Assembly (NCBI GenBank): GCA_040143965.1
Contig: JASJQH010006892.1
Coordinates: 1 to 50,816, forward strand
Source: Basidiobolus ranarum
Lineage: Eukaryota; Basidiobolomycota; Basidiobolomycetes; Basidiobolales
Direction of reading: 5' to 3'
DNA length: 50,816 nucleotides
A program made the translations under genes and the position numbers. Below, one piece after another: positions 33,789-44,686 of the stretch; within the stretch, counting starts at the first letter, position 1; each line of letters starts with the position of its first letter. The notes below the pieces were generated by a model. It was not told the DNA's origin. It saw only the letters and a program-made list of their open reading frames with translations, and made no database searches.

Positions 33789-35805
33789 ATGCCACCCAAC
33801 GTTACTCAGGAGGCGTGTCTTCAACTCGAAAGTCATCGAAAGAGAGTTGCCGTCATCGGCTCAGGTGAGACTTATTACTATTACTATTGAAGTGAATATT
33901 ATCTCAAGTTTGTACTTTTAGGACTTGCCGGTCTGACAACTGCCCATTTATTGAGTTTAAATGAAGAGTTTGAAGTGCATGTACTTGAAAAAGGCTCTGA
34001 ATTCGGTGCGGATGCTGCTTCTATAACCTTACCTATCAAAGGGGGAGAAGAAATGACTAGAGTTGACGTTCCTGCTCGGGCTTTTTCTCGTGATTACTGT
34101 AAGCCAGCCACTGCTAAATATATGTATAAAGGTTTCTTAACTGACTAATACTCATCTTGTTCACAGATCCAAGTTTGACTGCTATGTATGAGCACCTTAA
34201 CATATTCTTTCAGCCGGCTGATTATTCGTTATCTTTCAGTGAATTTGATGAAAAAGTAGGAAAGCCCAGGGAACCTATATTCTCATACCGAAACATCAAA
34301 CATAAAGGGTATCACATTCCTTTCCCTGATGCATTTGAAAAGAAGTGTAGTGATGTGGCCGAGAGGACTCAAATTTTGGCTGAATGGACACGCTTCTCTA
34401 TGTTTGCCAATGAGGCGGCACGTACAAATAGCTTACTGAAATTTCCAGGATCCATTGGGTCATTTCTTAAATTGCATAACTACTCGGAGATTTTTCAACA
34501 TACCATCTTCATTCCATTCCTATCTTCTATATGTACTTGCTCTTACGAGACAGTAGCCAATATGCCAGCCAGTGATGTTCTTGATTTCTTTGCCACTGGG
34601 ATTCTGTTCGAACCTGTGCTCAAGGTTAGAGCTGGTATCCGTGAAGTATGCAAACGATTAAGCGAGAATGTGGCCTGCATTCGGTTCAACTGCTCTGTCA
34701 AGTCAGTATACACCGATGAAGAGAGAGACGAGTCCAATTCACCAAGCCTGGTGGTGCAGACGGATGGAGGGGAGAAGCTGATATTTGATCATGTAAGGCA
34801 AATACTGTTCTTTTATTGTATGATAATGGTATTGACTCTTTTTTTAACTAGGTCATCATGGCTACACAAGGAATCAACGCTCATAAGATATTTCTTGAAA
34901 GACCTACTTCGCCACCAAGTGCTCAACTTGGTGCCACTGTAGATTTCAAATACGAGTACACATTAGTTGTCACACATAAAGACCCACGATTGATGCCCGA
35001 AAAAAAAGAAGACTGGAGAGGGATCAATCTGTTTAAAGCCACAAACTGTCCTCATCAAGAGGCTCCCAAAAAGCATGATTCTGAACGGAATATTGGCTTT
35101 TCCAATCAGGTTATGTCTACTATTTGGATCAATCGTGCTGAGGATAAACAGTTCGAAGATGAGATATTCCAGGTACAATATTATTGCACAGTTATGTAGC
35201 CTTCATTAGCAGAGTTGTATTAACCGAGATGCCTTTTTCAGACTGTCAATCCCTTGATTGAACCTGACCCAACTACTGTAATTGATAGAACCTGGTTTCA
35301 TCGGTCAGTGTTGAGCCCTGCTTCTCATCATGCCATTGACCAACTTCATCAGATCCAAGGACGCAACAACATCTGGTTTGTAGGTGCTTATGTATACCCA
35401 GGAATTCCCCTTCTTGAGGGTTGTGTTCAATCCTCAATGGAAGTTTGCGAGGCGTTAGGAGTGGCTGCTCCTTGGGTTATTCGTTCACATAAATTCAGCG
35501 ATTCTAACAATAAGCGTGTTCACGGCTTACGTGATGGATTAACACGCCAAGGTTACGTTGATCATTACTTCAACAGACCGAAAGACACGGGTCATACTTG
35601 GAGTATTAAGAATTTTGTTTTAAGCTGTATGAATTCGATGTTTGCTTTCGTTATGTGGTCACTGGAGAATCCCACCATTCGAAGCGAAAGATTGGCCAAT
35701 ATCTTTATCAGTATTTGGTACTTCTTGATATTGATTGTAACCAAGATCATTCGCTTCTTTGTTGCCATGTCGCAGACTGCGAAGAAAACCGAGAAACTGA
35801 GTTAA
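33789..35805 (+). CDS. FAD/NAD-binding oxidoreductase, amine oxidase-like (COG2907 type)
   Basis: Five exons (33789-33864, 33922-34098, 34167-34792, 34852-35172, 35242-35805) join in phase to 587 residues. An FAD-binding Rossmann motif GSGLAGLTTAH starts at residue 24 and VHVLEKG is the second strand acidic end. The middle carries the substrate half (PFLSSICTCSYETVANMPAS and DFFATGILF). The C-terminal flavin motif reads NNIWFVGAYVYPGIPLLEG, as in COG2907 'predicted NAD/FAD-binding' proteins. A hydrophobic C-terminal helix (ISIWYFLILIVTKIIRFFVA) suggests membrane attachment. Bacterial relatives are found beside cyclopropane-fatty-acid synthase genes, so a lipid-modifying role is possible but not shown. 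The real substrate is unknown. Confidence 0.85.
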
Positions 35806-36290
35806 ATGCAGCAAATGTTGGCTCAATATATACCATTAGCTCATTAGATATCTTTGTTATCAATATGTAATTTAACATTGTTGCTTTTATCTCATCCATC
35901 TGTTTCTTATTTGGACATTGCACTTATACCTGCCATGACTTGATTCTCACTGACCTGGTATCGTTTAATTTTGGTCCTTTTTGCGCGCATATTTGACAGC
36001 TCTAATTATTAAATAAACCTATCTATAATCCAATTTCATCACCCTAACCCTAAGCTATCTGCTTTAATCCCGCGTCTGTTTAAGATACTTAATTGGGGGA
36101 TTTTTTTCGAAGTAATTTGAATAATGATGACGAAATCGAGCTGATTGACGGTTAAGTAGTTGAATCGAGTCAATTCTTTTATGGAGATAGGATACAGATA
36201 TTTGCTTCGTGCCCAAATTAAAGAACTGTTTTCCTACACGAACTCTTTCCACATACACTATTTGAATAATTTATTTTTGCTTCAGTCAAG
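35806..36290. promoter_or_regulatory. ARP3 promoter region with a telomere-like (ACCCTAA)2 box
   Basis: ACCCTAACCCTAA lies at 36041-36053, about 240 bases upstream of the ARP3 start. It equals two telomere-unit repeats and is like the 'telo-box' seen in some fungal and plant promoters. The rest is AT-rich. The poly(A) signal of the oxidoreductase (ATTAAATAAACC) is near 36007. Confidence 0.55.
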
Positions 36291-38041
36291 ATGTCACATT
36301 TGCCCGCTGTAGTTATCGATAATGGTACTGGGTAAGTTTTTGAAAAGCTTTCTACGCTTCGAATACCAAACTTTTATTCCCGTTTCTTTATCATCAACTT
36401 TATCTCCAAGTACAATAATGACTGAATGTTTACTAGGTATACGAAGATGGGATTTTCTGGTAATACCCAGCCCTCTTATGTTATTCCAACCGCCATCGCT
36501 ACTCGAGATGGTATCTCTAAAAAGTCCACCAACATCGCCTCAAAGCGTGGCATAGAAGATCTCGACTTTTTTATTGGAGATGAAGCCATAGCAAATTCCA
36601 AAACCTATGGTGTGAACTATCCCATCCGTCATGGACAAGTAGAGAACTGGGATCATATGGAAAGATATTGGGAACAAAGCATCTTCAAATACCTTCGTTG
36701 CCAGCCAGAAGACCACTACTTCCTTTTGGTAAATCTCTAACTTTGTTTTGGTTTTTTAGATACTGTACATATTTGACTTACTTATTTTTTTTGTCAATTA
36801 TAGACCGAACCTCCTCTTAATCCTCCCGAGAATCGTGAACAAACTGCTGAAATCATGTTCGAGTCATTCAACTGTCAAGGTCTTTACATTGCAGTACAGG
36901 CAGTACTCGCTTTGGCTGCCAGTTGGACTTCCGGAAAATCCTCCGAGAAGAGCTTAACTGGTACTGTTATTGACAGTGGTGATGGTGTTACCCACGTAAT
37001 CCCTGTGGTAAGTTAGTCTTAGCCTTTATTGACTTCTAATTGACAATTTTTGACACTTTTTTTCCTAAATTCAAGGCTGAAGGCTATGTTATTGGCACTT
37101 CAATTAAAAATATTCCAATTGCTGGTCGTGATCTTACTGCATTTGTTCAACAATTATTACGTGAACATAATGAAACCCAAATTCCTCCCGAAGATTCTCT
37201 AGAAATCGCCAAACGTATTAAAGAAGAGTATGCCTACGTTTGCCCGGATATTGTCAAGGAATTCCAAAGATACGATCAAGAGGGAGAGAAGTATTTCAAA
37301 TCGTTTGACGCTGTACATAGCGTTACACAAAAGGTAATTGTGGGTATTTGACCATCTTGATTAACCCGTTATTAATGTGCAATGTTCCTCAGTCCTATAA
37401 AGTGGATGTCGGTTATGAGAGATTCCTGGCACCAGAGGTCTTCTTCAACCCTGAAATAATCAGCTCTGACTTCTTGACTCCCTTACCTGAAGTTGTCGAT
37501 AATGTCATCCAGACTAGTCCCATTGATACTCGTCGTGGCCTATACAAGGTATTGATAAGATGCATTGTTAGTATTGTTGTTGTTTACTTTACTGACATCA
37601 TTCAAATGATTTTAGAACATTGTTCTCTCTGGTGGATCTACAATGTTCAAGGATTTCGGAAAGCGTCTTCAACGTGATATCAAGAGAATTGTAGACGGTC
37701 GTGTTAAGCGAAGTGAAGAGCTCAGCGGTGGACACCTTAAGGTTTATACAGTTTATTTATTGACTTCTAATGAGATAGGCAATTATTGATATGATTTCTT
37801 GAAGGCTGTACCACTTGATGTTAACGTAATCGCTCACAAGAAGCAAAGATATGCCGTTTGGTTTGGCGGTAGTTTAATGGCCACCACTGTAAGTGAAATA
37901 GAATAATCTAGACCATCTCGATCCATTATTAATGAGTAATTTTAGGAACAATTCTATACATTCAGTCATACCAAGGCAGAATATGAGGAATATGGACCTT
38001 CTATTTGTAGACATAATCGTGTTTTCAATTCCATTGCTTAG
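36291..38041 (+). CDS. ARP3: Actin-related protein 3 (Arp2/3 complex subunit)
   Basis: Arp3 is one of the two actin-like subunits of the complex that nucleates branched filaments at endocytic sites. Eight exons (36291-36331, 36437-36728, 36804-37007, 37076-37333, 37393-37548, 37616-37741, 37805-37888, 37946-38041) join in phase to 418 residues, the typical Arp3 length. Motifs visible are [102 protein letters not shown] and [11 protein letters not shown]. The C-terminus ends NSIA. A telomere-like box lies in its promoter. A WASP gene, whose product activates this complex, lies 11 kb downstream. Confidence 0.97.
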
Positions 38042-39345
38042 GTCTTCTCATCTCCACAACATCATCCTTCACTCACAGGTCAACAATTCTTTTTGTTATT
38101 TGCCGTAAATAAATAAATCATCTACTAGTGACTTGATGCTCATCTGATTGGTTCAGCACACATGTATTTATTTATGGTACAGATGGAGATATTCTGATCG
38201 ATGCTCGGCGATAATAAGCAGTGTCTCTCATTATGTATTATAAGGGGATGTAGCAGGTGTTGCTTAGAGTGTATCGGCAAATATCCAAGCCCGGTGATTC
38301 ATGTCTTATATTAGGAATTTCCATCGAGGTGTATCAAGCTATCGAGTGCTGAATCCATCATGCCTATAGTATCCTCATCATTGATCACTAGACAGCTATC
38401 GATGAACCTATTCTTACTTAATAGAGAAGAAAGTATCATTAGGTTAGGGAAAGCAAGTTAGGAAAGGCATTATCACGCTATGGGGAAAGCTTAGGGGAAA
38501 CTCACAATTGCTCTTCATTAATTTAGTCTCTACCAAGTCAGTTCAATAAGGATTAAAAAGGAGTAGCATATGCTGACATTTACATATCATCAACACTGAC
38601 AAAGCAAACTCGTACGTTGTCAGCCTCATTTGTCAGCTTCATTATTCCACGAAAGGAATATTTATTTATAGCTGGGGGAAGGCCGAGGTGAATTGTAGTG
38701 GCAGAGATGAACTGTAGTGTCTGAAGTAAGCGAGAGTTGGGTGTGTATATAGTATAATTGTGACTAAGAATGCAGGTATGGCCACGGGTATGACTAAGGC
38801 TGGATGGTTCTATAAAGTTTTGACCTCCGCAGCGCTGTAAATATGAGAGGAAATGCAGCTGCAGGATTGAAAGAAGTAGGATTAAAAGAGATAGGATTGA
38901 AGTAAGCGCACCAATATTACCATGTATAGCATTACTCAGTTATGCAAAACATTACTATGGTTCTGCGTACTTGATTATGAAACATTGGATTCAACTCAAC
39001 ATCCCCCAGTCATCAGGTGTTAAATCGAGATCATCTTACTCTCTTTACCCATTTCGCTAAGGCCATGATAAATGTTCAAATGAAGAGTCAGGGGTTCAAA
39101 TGGGTATCTATTTCAATCCCTTTATGATTCTGAGAGAGCCAATACTATAAGCCACTTCAATAAACACTCGAGTGCTAAACCCCCAACTCATCCGAAATAG
39201 ATTAATTCAAACGGTTATTGGATAGCGGTTATTGGATACAATCATTAACCAAGTATGCAAGCCACCATCATACCATAGTGATTATAAGTGATATAAACCT
39301 CCTCTACGTTTCTATATTCCACATTCTCATTATTCATCATTTACT
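38042..39345. other. Intergenic region upstream of the small tandem family
   Basis: No supported gene. It contains short direct repeats: TTGTCAGC with CTCATT/TTCATT near 38617-38642, three imperfect GAAGTAGGATTAAAAG-type units at about 38869-38906, and CGGTTATTGGATA twice at 39212-39238. The last 300 bases are the probable promoter of the first small tandem gene. Confidence 0.45.
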
Positions 39346-39657
39346 ATGCTTTCCAACAGCTTTTTACGCACAATCTCTAAACGCACAAAGTCTTTTTGGA
39401 GTAAAACGAAATTTTCTCAAATGTCTAGCGATACTACTTCGCTTACCGATTCTTTACTATCGGACGTTGACACTGTAGAGATGTTTGATGAACTTCATGA
39501 GCTACTAAATTCTCCAAAGCTTCAACGGTATGCTGCTCAAGATATCGAGCTTACACATGAACATGAGTTAGAACTTGAACTTGCCAGGCTGACTGGACTC
39601 ATCGAGAAAAGCGCTATGTACCGACTTACGGAACAAGAACACACCTTGACCATATAA
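39346..39657 (+). CDS. Small acidic protein of unknown function, tandem family copy A
   Basis: A 103-residue intron-less protein. It has a basic, hydroxylated N-terminus (MLSNSFLRTISKRTKSFWSK), a Ser/Thr/Asp middle (SSDTTSLTDSLLSDVDT) and an acidic, helical C-terminal half. That half reads ELHELLNSPKLQRYAAQDIE, then HEHELELELARLTGLIE, and ends EQEHTLTI. It aligns along its length with the two following genes (40424 and 41299), sharing RY-x2-QD, ELxLxLAxLTxLxE and a final QxxxxxI/L. I do not recognise the family. It is the most diverged of the three. The N-terminus could be a targeting peptide or an amphipathic membrane anchor. Confidence 0.65.
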   Translation: MLSNSFLRTISKRTKSFWSKTKFSQMSSDTTSLTDSLLSDVDTVEMFDELHELLNSPKLQRYAAQDIELTHEHELELELARLTGLIEKSAMYRLTEQEHTLTI

Positions 39658-40423
39658 AATGGGACATATTAACCATGTAAAATGGGATATTTTCATTCCA
39701 CACCTTTTGTAAATAGTCATCCCCATCATAATAACTGTAATCTACCAAATGCACACAACTATCTCTAATCATGTATATGCAACTTAACACTGTCTAAACA
39801 ATAACAATTAAACTAAATCTGCTTCAATCTATGATTTAGATTTATGGGGCATCTAAACATATCACTTGTATACGAGCTTACTCACAAATTGCAATATTAG
39901 TGGTGAACAGTCGGATGGCAAAATACAACATCAATAATGAACAGTCAGATGCCCTAAACCTCGCCACAACTACCTAGACCTGTCTAGAGTCAAAAAATGA
40001 AGCTTTGTGTGTACACCGAGGTGATAAGCTGGATTTAACCGAAACATTCTAGACAGTACACAACGCTCACACAACATTGCAAGACTATATGAATTATGAT
40101 AATGAATCTGAGATTGGCTATGTCTAGATCGTCTATCGCCTCCCTTAATTCTCTCCACTTTACCCAGCATTCTGTCTCATTAGTCAATGAAGAATAGAGT
40201 GCCCCCATAAGTGACTGCTAATGAAAACCTTTTGCATTACACAGTAGAGACAATCAATCTATAATCCCTGAGCTACAGCTTTCAGCCGTAGGACCGAAAT
40301 AGGGATCTCTTCATATTTGTATCGGTGTTACTTCAAAGTCAAGATAGTATAAAGAGACTCGCATCCGAGATCATTCTCATAATTCAGTCAGAACCGAAGC
40401 CTACTACGAATCCCAACCTCATT
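39658..40423. other. Spacer between small family copies A and B
   Basis: About 770 bases, AT-rich. Short near-repeats follow copy A: ACCATATAAAATGGGACAT and ACCATGTAAAATGGGATAT at 39648-39689, and GTGAACAGTCGGATGGC and ATGAACAGTCAGATGCC at about 39902-39955. The frame at 40325-40423 is open upstream of the copy B start but is not shared with the other copies, so I treat it as 5' leader. Confidence 0.5.
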
Positions 40424-40759
40424 ATGTTCAATCTACTCCATAACTTGAAGTCAAAAAGAGATGCCCGCAAGCTGCAAAAATCCATTCGTAAGAATTCCTC
40501 CGATTACACTTCCATTTCAACCTTGGATACCCTCAGTCGGAGTAGTAGCTCAGCCCTATCCTTTGAGTCGGAGAACGCCCCAAGCATTGACGAACTTGAG
40601 TTCATCCTAGAAAACACAAACAAGCACCGCTACTCTGAACAGGATGTTCAACTCAGTATGGCACAGGAACTGGACCTTGATTTAGCAAAACTCACTAGCC
40701 TTCTTGAAAGAGGAGAGAAACGCCGTTTAGCATCCCAAGATTTCAGTCCAGTGTTATAA
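40424..40759 (+). CDS. Small acidic protein of unknown function, tandem family copy B
   Basis: A 111-residue intron-less protein. The ATG at 40424 is chosen because it lines up with the starts of copies A and C; an earlier in-frame ATG exists at 40325 but its residues have no counterpart. The layout is a basic N-terminus (MFNLLHNLKSKRDARKLQKS), a Ser-rich middle (SISTLDTLSRSSSSALSFES), then IDELEFILENTNKHRYSEQD and a helical stretch ELDLDLAKLTSLLERGEKRR. It ends LASQDFSPVL. About two thirds of the C-terminal half matches copy C. The protein is unannotatable by motif. Expression and location are unknown. Confidence 0.75.
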   Translation: MFNLLHNLKSKRDARKLQKSIRKNSSDYTSISTLDTLSRSSSSALSFESENAPSIDELEFILENTNKHRYSEQDVQLSMAQELDLDLAKLTSLLERGEKRRLASQDFSPVL

Positions 40760-41298
40760 TTACACACAGGAATCATATCATAATCAATGTGAATAGCACT
40801 CAATCCATATGTACATAAGTAAACTCCAACAATCATAGCACTATATGTAATAGTGACCCATCGATATGACCCATCGATATGCCCCATCTGAACTGAAAAT
40901 AAATGAAGCCTGTCATAAACCTTAGTCATAAAAGTTCTAGTATTGATTGATTATAAATAGTTTAAACAGTAGTATCTTGGCATAAGCTACGACATGAGTA
41001 GTAACACAAATGGAATTTTTCCGAAGTCCCTGGCTTGAATTTTTAGTGGCAGTTAATCTATGTAGCACGGATCTTATCTTGAAAATATATCCAGAAGATG
41101 AAAGAAGGTCCGGACCGCACCAATAGTCCTTGAACATATATGAGACATTGAGTTGCACAATGTGTGATCTTACCTCGCAAGCCTCTTTTCTTCATCCATA
41201 TCAATGGTTTGTGTGACTTTGGCCCTTCTCTCTGATCGTATTTAAACGACTTGTAGCCGTTGGAGGCGGACCATCCAAATTGTATCCATTTTCTCAAC
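40760..41298. other. Spacer between small family copies B and C
   Basis: About 540 bases, AT-rich. It holds a 14-base doublet (GACCCATCGATAT) at 40856-40882. TATTTAAAC at 41238-41246 could be a TATA-like element about 55 bases before copy C. Open frames on the minus strand are not conserved in copies A or B. Confidence 0.45.
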
Positions 41299-41637
41299 AT
41301 GCATATTCTCCAAATCTTCACTCAACTCAAAACTCGCAAGGGCAACAAGATGCAGCATTCAGATTTTAAGGACCTCTCTGACTATGTCTCCATGTCAATC
41401 TCTGCCAACACCAGTCTCAGTAACGTCTCAATCTCAACCCTTGACTCTGACTCTACACTCAATGTTGACGAACTGGAATACATCTTCGAAAGCACTCACA
41501 AAAACCGCTATTGCGAACAGGATGTTCTTTTAAGCGCAGAGCAGGAGCTTGACCTCGAATTAGCTAAACTCACCGGACTTTTGGAAAGAGGAGAGAAACG
41601 TCGTATGGCCTCTCAAGACTATGACCCAACTATATAA
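41299..41637 (+). CDS. Small acidic protein of unknown function, tandem family copy C
   Basis: A 112-residue intron-less protein. Start at 41299 fits the other copies (MHILQIFTQLKTRKGNKMQH); an earlier ATG at 41260 is in frame but its residues are not shared. It has a Ser-rich middle (VSMSISANTSLSNVSISTLD), then VDELEYIFESTHKNRYCEQD, LSAEQELDLELAKLTGLLER and GEKRRMASQDYDPTI at the end. This half is the best-conserved part of the family: RY-x-EQDV-x-LS, QELDL-x-LAKLT-x-LLERGEKRR, ASQD. The DNA differs from copy B in many third positions, so the pair is not a very recent duplication. Confidence 0.75.
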   Translation: MHILQIFTQLKTRKGNKMQHSDFKDLSDYVSMSISANTSLSNVSISTLDSDSTLNVDELEYIFESTHKNRYCEQDVLLSAEQELDLELAKLTGLLERGEKRRMASQDYDPTI

Positions 41638-42165
41638 GCATCTAAAGCTTCCACTCTCAGTCAACCGTAACACTCAATGTGAATAGTAGCATAAACCTTA
41701 CCAATGAATGTATATAGTAACTTTAAGTCATGTAAAAATAACATTGTAACATCACCCTGAATGAATAAATTCCTTCATCACAAAAATTTATGTTAACGCG
41801 AGTAATTAACTATTATTAAGTTAGTAATTTCCCCTGTACTAGTTGCATATTAATACGATTTGTGTGGGAAATCCTTCGATAATTCATGATTTCATGAATA
41901 AACAGGAAAGATTCTTGAAGTACGCGTAATTTCTAAGCATAAAGATAACCACCTGCTTATTCAACTAATGGTTCATGATTAAGTCACGTGACTGAAATTT
42001 TTTATTTGCATCAACCCCACTGAGCTCTTGATATCCTGGGGCCCCAACGAAATTTCACACAGAGTATAGCTACAACATCCACAAAGAGGTTAGATTATTG
42101 CGGTCGTTCTCTTTGACTTTGGATCTCCTGTTGTTTTTCCTAGAATATTATTTTAAATTACAATC
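41638..42165. other. Intergenic, end of small family and promoter of the complex I gene
   Basis: AT-rich, 528 bases. No fourth copy of the small family is recognisable here in any frame. Nothing else is seen. Confidence 0.5.
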
Positions 42166-42853
42166 ATGTCCTCTTTCTGGAAGAAAATTGGTAGACTTCT
42201 TTGGGTGGTAGGTTATATTTTATTATTAAGAAGAATTCCTTTTATTTCGTTTGAAGAATTTTCTATACAATGCAAGGAAAATGACTTTACAAATTATTGA
42301 TTTTTATTTTTATACTAGAATCCTGAATTTTCCGAGTCCATGTTGACTCCAGGAAAATACCGTATCCCCTCACCTGGGTATATATATTTTTATTGTTATT
42401 ATTGGGTTTTATCTTCAATTATTCAACATTAATGGTCGTTTTTAGTTCTCAACCTGCGTATTCTAAAGCTCCTACTGAAGTTACCAAAGTTCACCACAAC
42501 TACTACTTCAATCGTGATGTGCGTCGTAACTACCCTCGTACCCATACATATACTCAACAAGATCTTGCCAAATTGTTGACTGCACCCAAGCAAGAAAGGT
42601 TAGTTTTAATCATTCAATATTGACTGCCAAAATTCAATCGTAACTAAAACATATTCAAACTAGTCTTACTGCTGGAGAGGCCGCTCCTGTTGCTCAGATA
42701 ACCTCTCTTACTGAAGCGGTTAATCAATCCGCACTTCTTAACTCCCAAAGACTTCCACCTACCCCACCTGGTCGTCGTTATAAATTCAAACCATCCAGTG
42801 ATGCTCCTGCCCCTCCCGAGTTCACTTATTTCCCTATGTACTATGTTAACTAA
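42166..42853 (+). CDS. Probable mitochondrial complex I subunit (fungal 21-kDa type)
   Basis: Four exons (42166-42207, 42319-42377, 42446-42598, 42664-42853) join in phase to 147 residues. The protein begins SSFWKKIGRLLWVNPEFSES, then LTPGKYRIPSPGSQPAYSKAP, YYFNRDVRRNYPRTHTYTQQ and DLAKLLTAPKQE. The tail is Pro-rich (LPPTPPGRRYKFKPSSDAPA) and ends YFPMYYVN. The order 'NPE, R-P-PGS, Y-x-P, RDVRRNYP, Q-x-LAxLL' resembles the small accessory 21-kDa subunit of fungal NADH:ubiquinone oxidoreductase, which lies in the membrane arm. That match is from memory of the family. No clear membrane segment is visible and no redox motif is expected. Confidence 0.6.
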
Positions 42854-44023
42854 ATACATTCCTCACATTGTCTTGCACTCCACTTACGCATCAACATCCA
42901 AATATATCTTTTGTTGTGAAACGTTTACAGCACCATATTGTGTGTCTTTATATCGTTTAAACATTGATTCATAATTAGGGATAGTGTAATTGTATTTAAG
43001 CCTTCGATTGAATACGCAACATATATAAGATAATTTAATGTAGTGATTTGATAGTGAATTGATGAAAGCATCTCTTTTATCAAATCTACTTGTCTTAATG
43101 AAGTGAACCAGTGAAAGTAACAAGGTAATAGTCATTTTTATAGATTCTTGGTTAACTAGAAGTAGTCACAGAAATATCAAAATATATATCACAAACAAAT
43201 GGAGGTGTTTAATTAAACAAACTGTATCTTCATTTCGAATCATATTATATTGACTATGGGAACGAATATTACCTGAACATGTTTGGAAGTTTCAAAAGAA
43301 CCATAGAATGACCATGGATTACACTGGAAAGAGAAAGTGTGAGATGACCAAATACATATTGTAGGTCTTTATTGGTAATAATTTAGAGATACAGGTTGAA
43401 GACTACTCATATTATAGAAATTTTGAGAAGGTTTGTGAGGAGTATTTGGTATATGGGCGTAGTAAGATAACAATAGCTACAGCGGAATAGATTGCTCTAA
43501 TCGTATATTCCAAGTAACCATTTTCAAATGATTAAATTAAGTTAAAATTTTATGAAATATGCTTACCCGCTTGGCATATATCTTTACCGCTAGTTCAATT
43601 TAGGCTATTTGAAATACAACCTATCTTCACTTATTATCTTCTTATAGTAAACATAGCTTTAGGAAACTTGGGGATGTTCAATTCTCCATCTTGGATATCT
43701 ATTTGTGAAGGAAAATTTGCCGGGATTTCCTAATAAAATGATGGTTGATAGATTATCCATCCATTAGGATATGATTGGCTATAAACATTTAAAGATCAAC
43801 CGAGTTTCTTTTTTGATGTTGGTTTTTTTACTAGGTGGCTGATAAAAATACCTCCTTAAGGACATGGAAAAAGGGTTCACCATATGTAAGGGGCGTATCT
43901 GAAGTGGGACTTCTAAAAATAATATTAGGGTGATGGGTTTATTGGTTCAATAATAACCGAGAATTAAATACAGTAGTGGGTGATGAATAAGGAAATCCCA
44001 GATCGGATTGGTGATTGGTAAAT
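42854..44023. other. Intergenic between convergent genes
   Basis: AT-rich 1.17 kb between the complex I gene (+) and the transporter (-). Minus-strand frames at 42884-43135 and 43947-44141 have no motif. No repeat or RNA gene is seen. Confidence 0.5.
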
Positions 44024-44686
44024 TTATACATGCTGCATCTTCATTTGTCCAACTGGTAGAGATACATAGGAGGTCTCTTTGGTAATGATAACTGATGCAG
44101 CAGTATACCAAGCGACCAAAGCAGTGATGACTCCAAACCAACCCGCAGCTTTATTACATTCGGGTTTGTTGGCAAAGGCACCAACGGTCAAAAGAATATA
44201 GGTAATAAGCAGAAAGAAAAACAAGAAGAACATGGAACGAGCTCCCTTAAGAGAGCCAAGAAGCATGATCAAGGTAAAGATAGTCCAGCCCAACAGGAAG
44301 TATCCCAAAGCTATGTTGAATTTACCATCGGTATAGGAAGCTTCAATACGGAACGCAGGTGTGAGAAGTGCAGCAAAAGAAACCCAAAATCCACCATAAG
44401 AAGAGAAAGCGGTGGCTCCAATGACATTACCACATTTGAACTCCCACATACCAGCACATATCTGAGAAATAACGTTCGTTAGAAAAACTCTCAGAAAGAA
44501 TCAGTTTCTAGAGATCAAAGTTACCTGCACAAAACCACCGTAAAAGAAGGCAAGACTGCACACGACATTGGGGACGTCAGTGCCAATACCCGTGTTGACC
44601 AAGGAAAGTACGAATGTAGTCAAAGCGAACCCGGAAAGTCCTAGAGCACTAGGGTTTGCAATAGGTCGTGGTCTATATTCTGACAT
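44024..44686 (-). CDS. GPR1/FUN34/YaaH-family acetate/ammonium transporter
   Basis: Two exons (44525-44686 and 44024-44461) give 199 residues, slightly short of the fungal Ady2/Ato size because the N-terminal tail is brief. The family signature NPSALGLSGFALTTFVLSLV begins at residue 11. Six hydrophobic segments follow, including VVCSLAFFYGGFVQICAGMW, SSYGGFWVSFAALLTPAF, ALGYFLLGWTIFTLIMLLGS and FFLFFFLLITYILLTVGAF. Members carry acetate, succinate or export ammonium in the plasma membrane. Substrate choice cannot be read from the sequence. It is on the minus strand and converges with the complex I gene. Confidence 0.93.
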
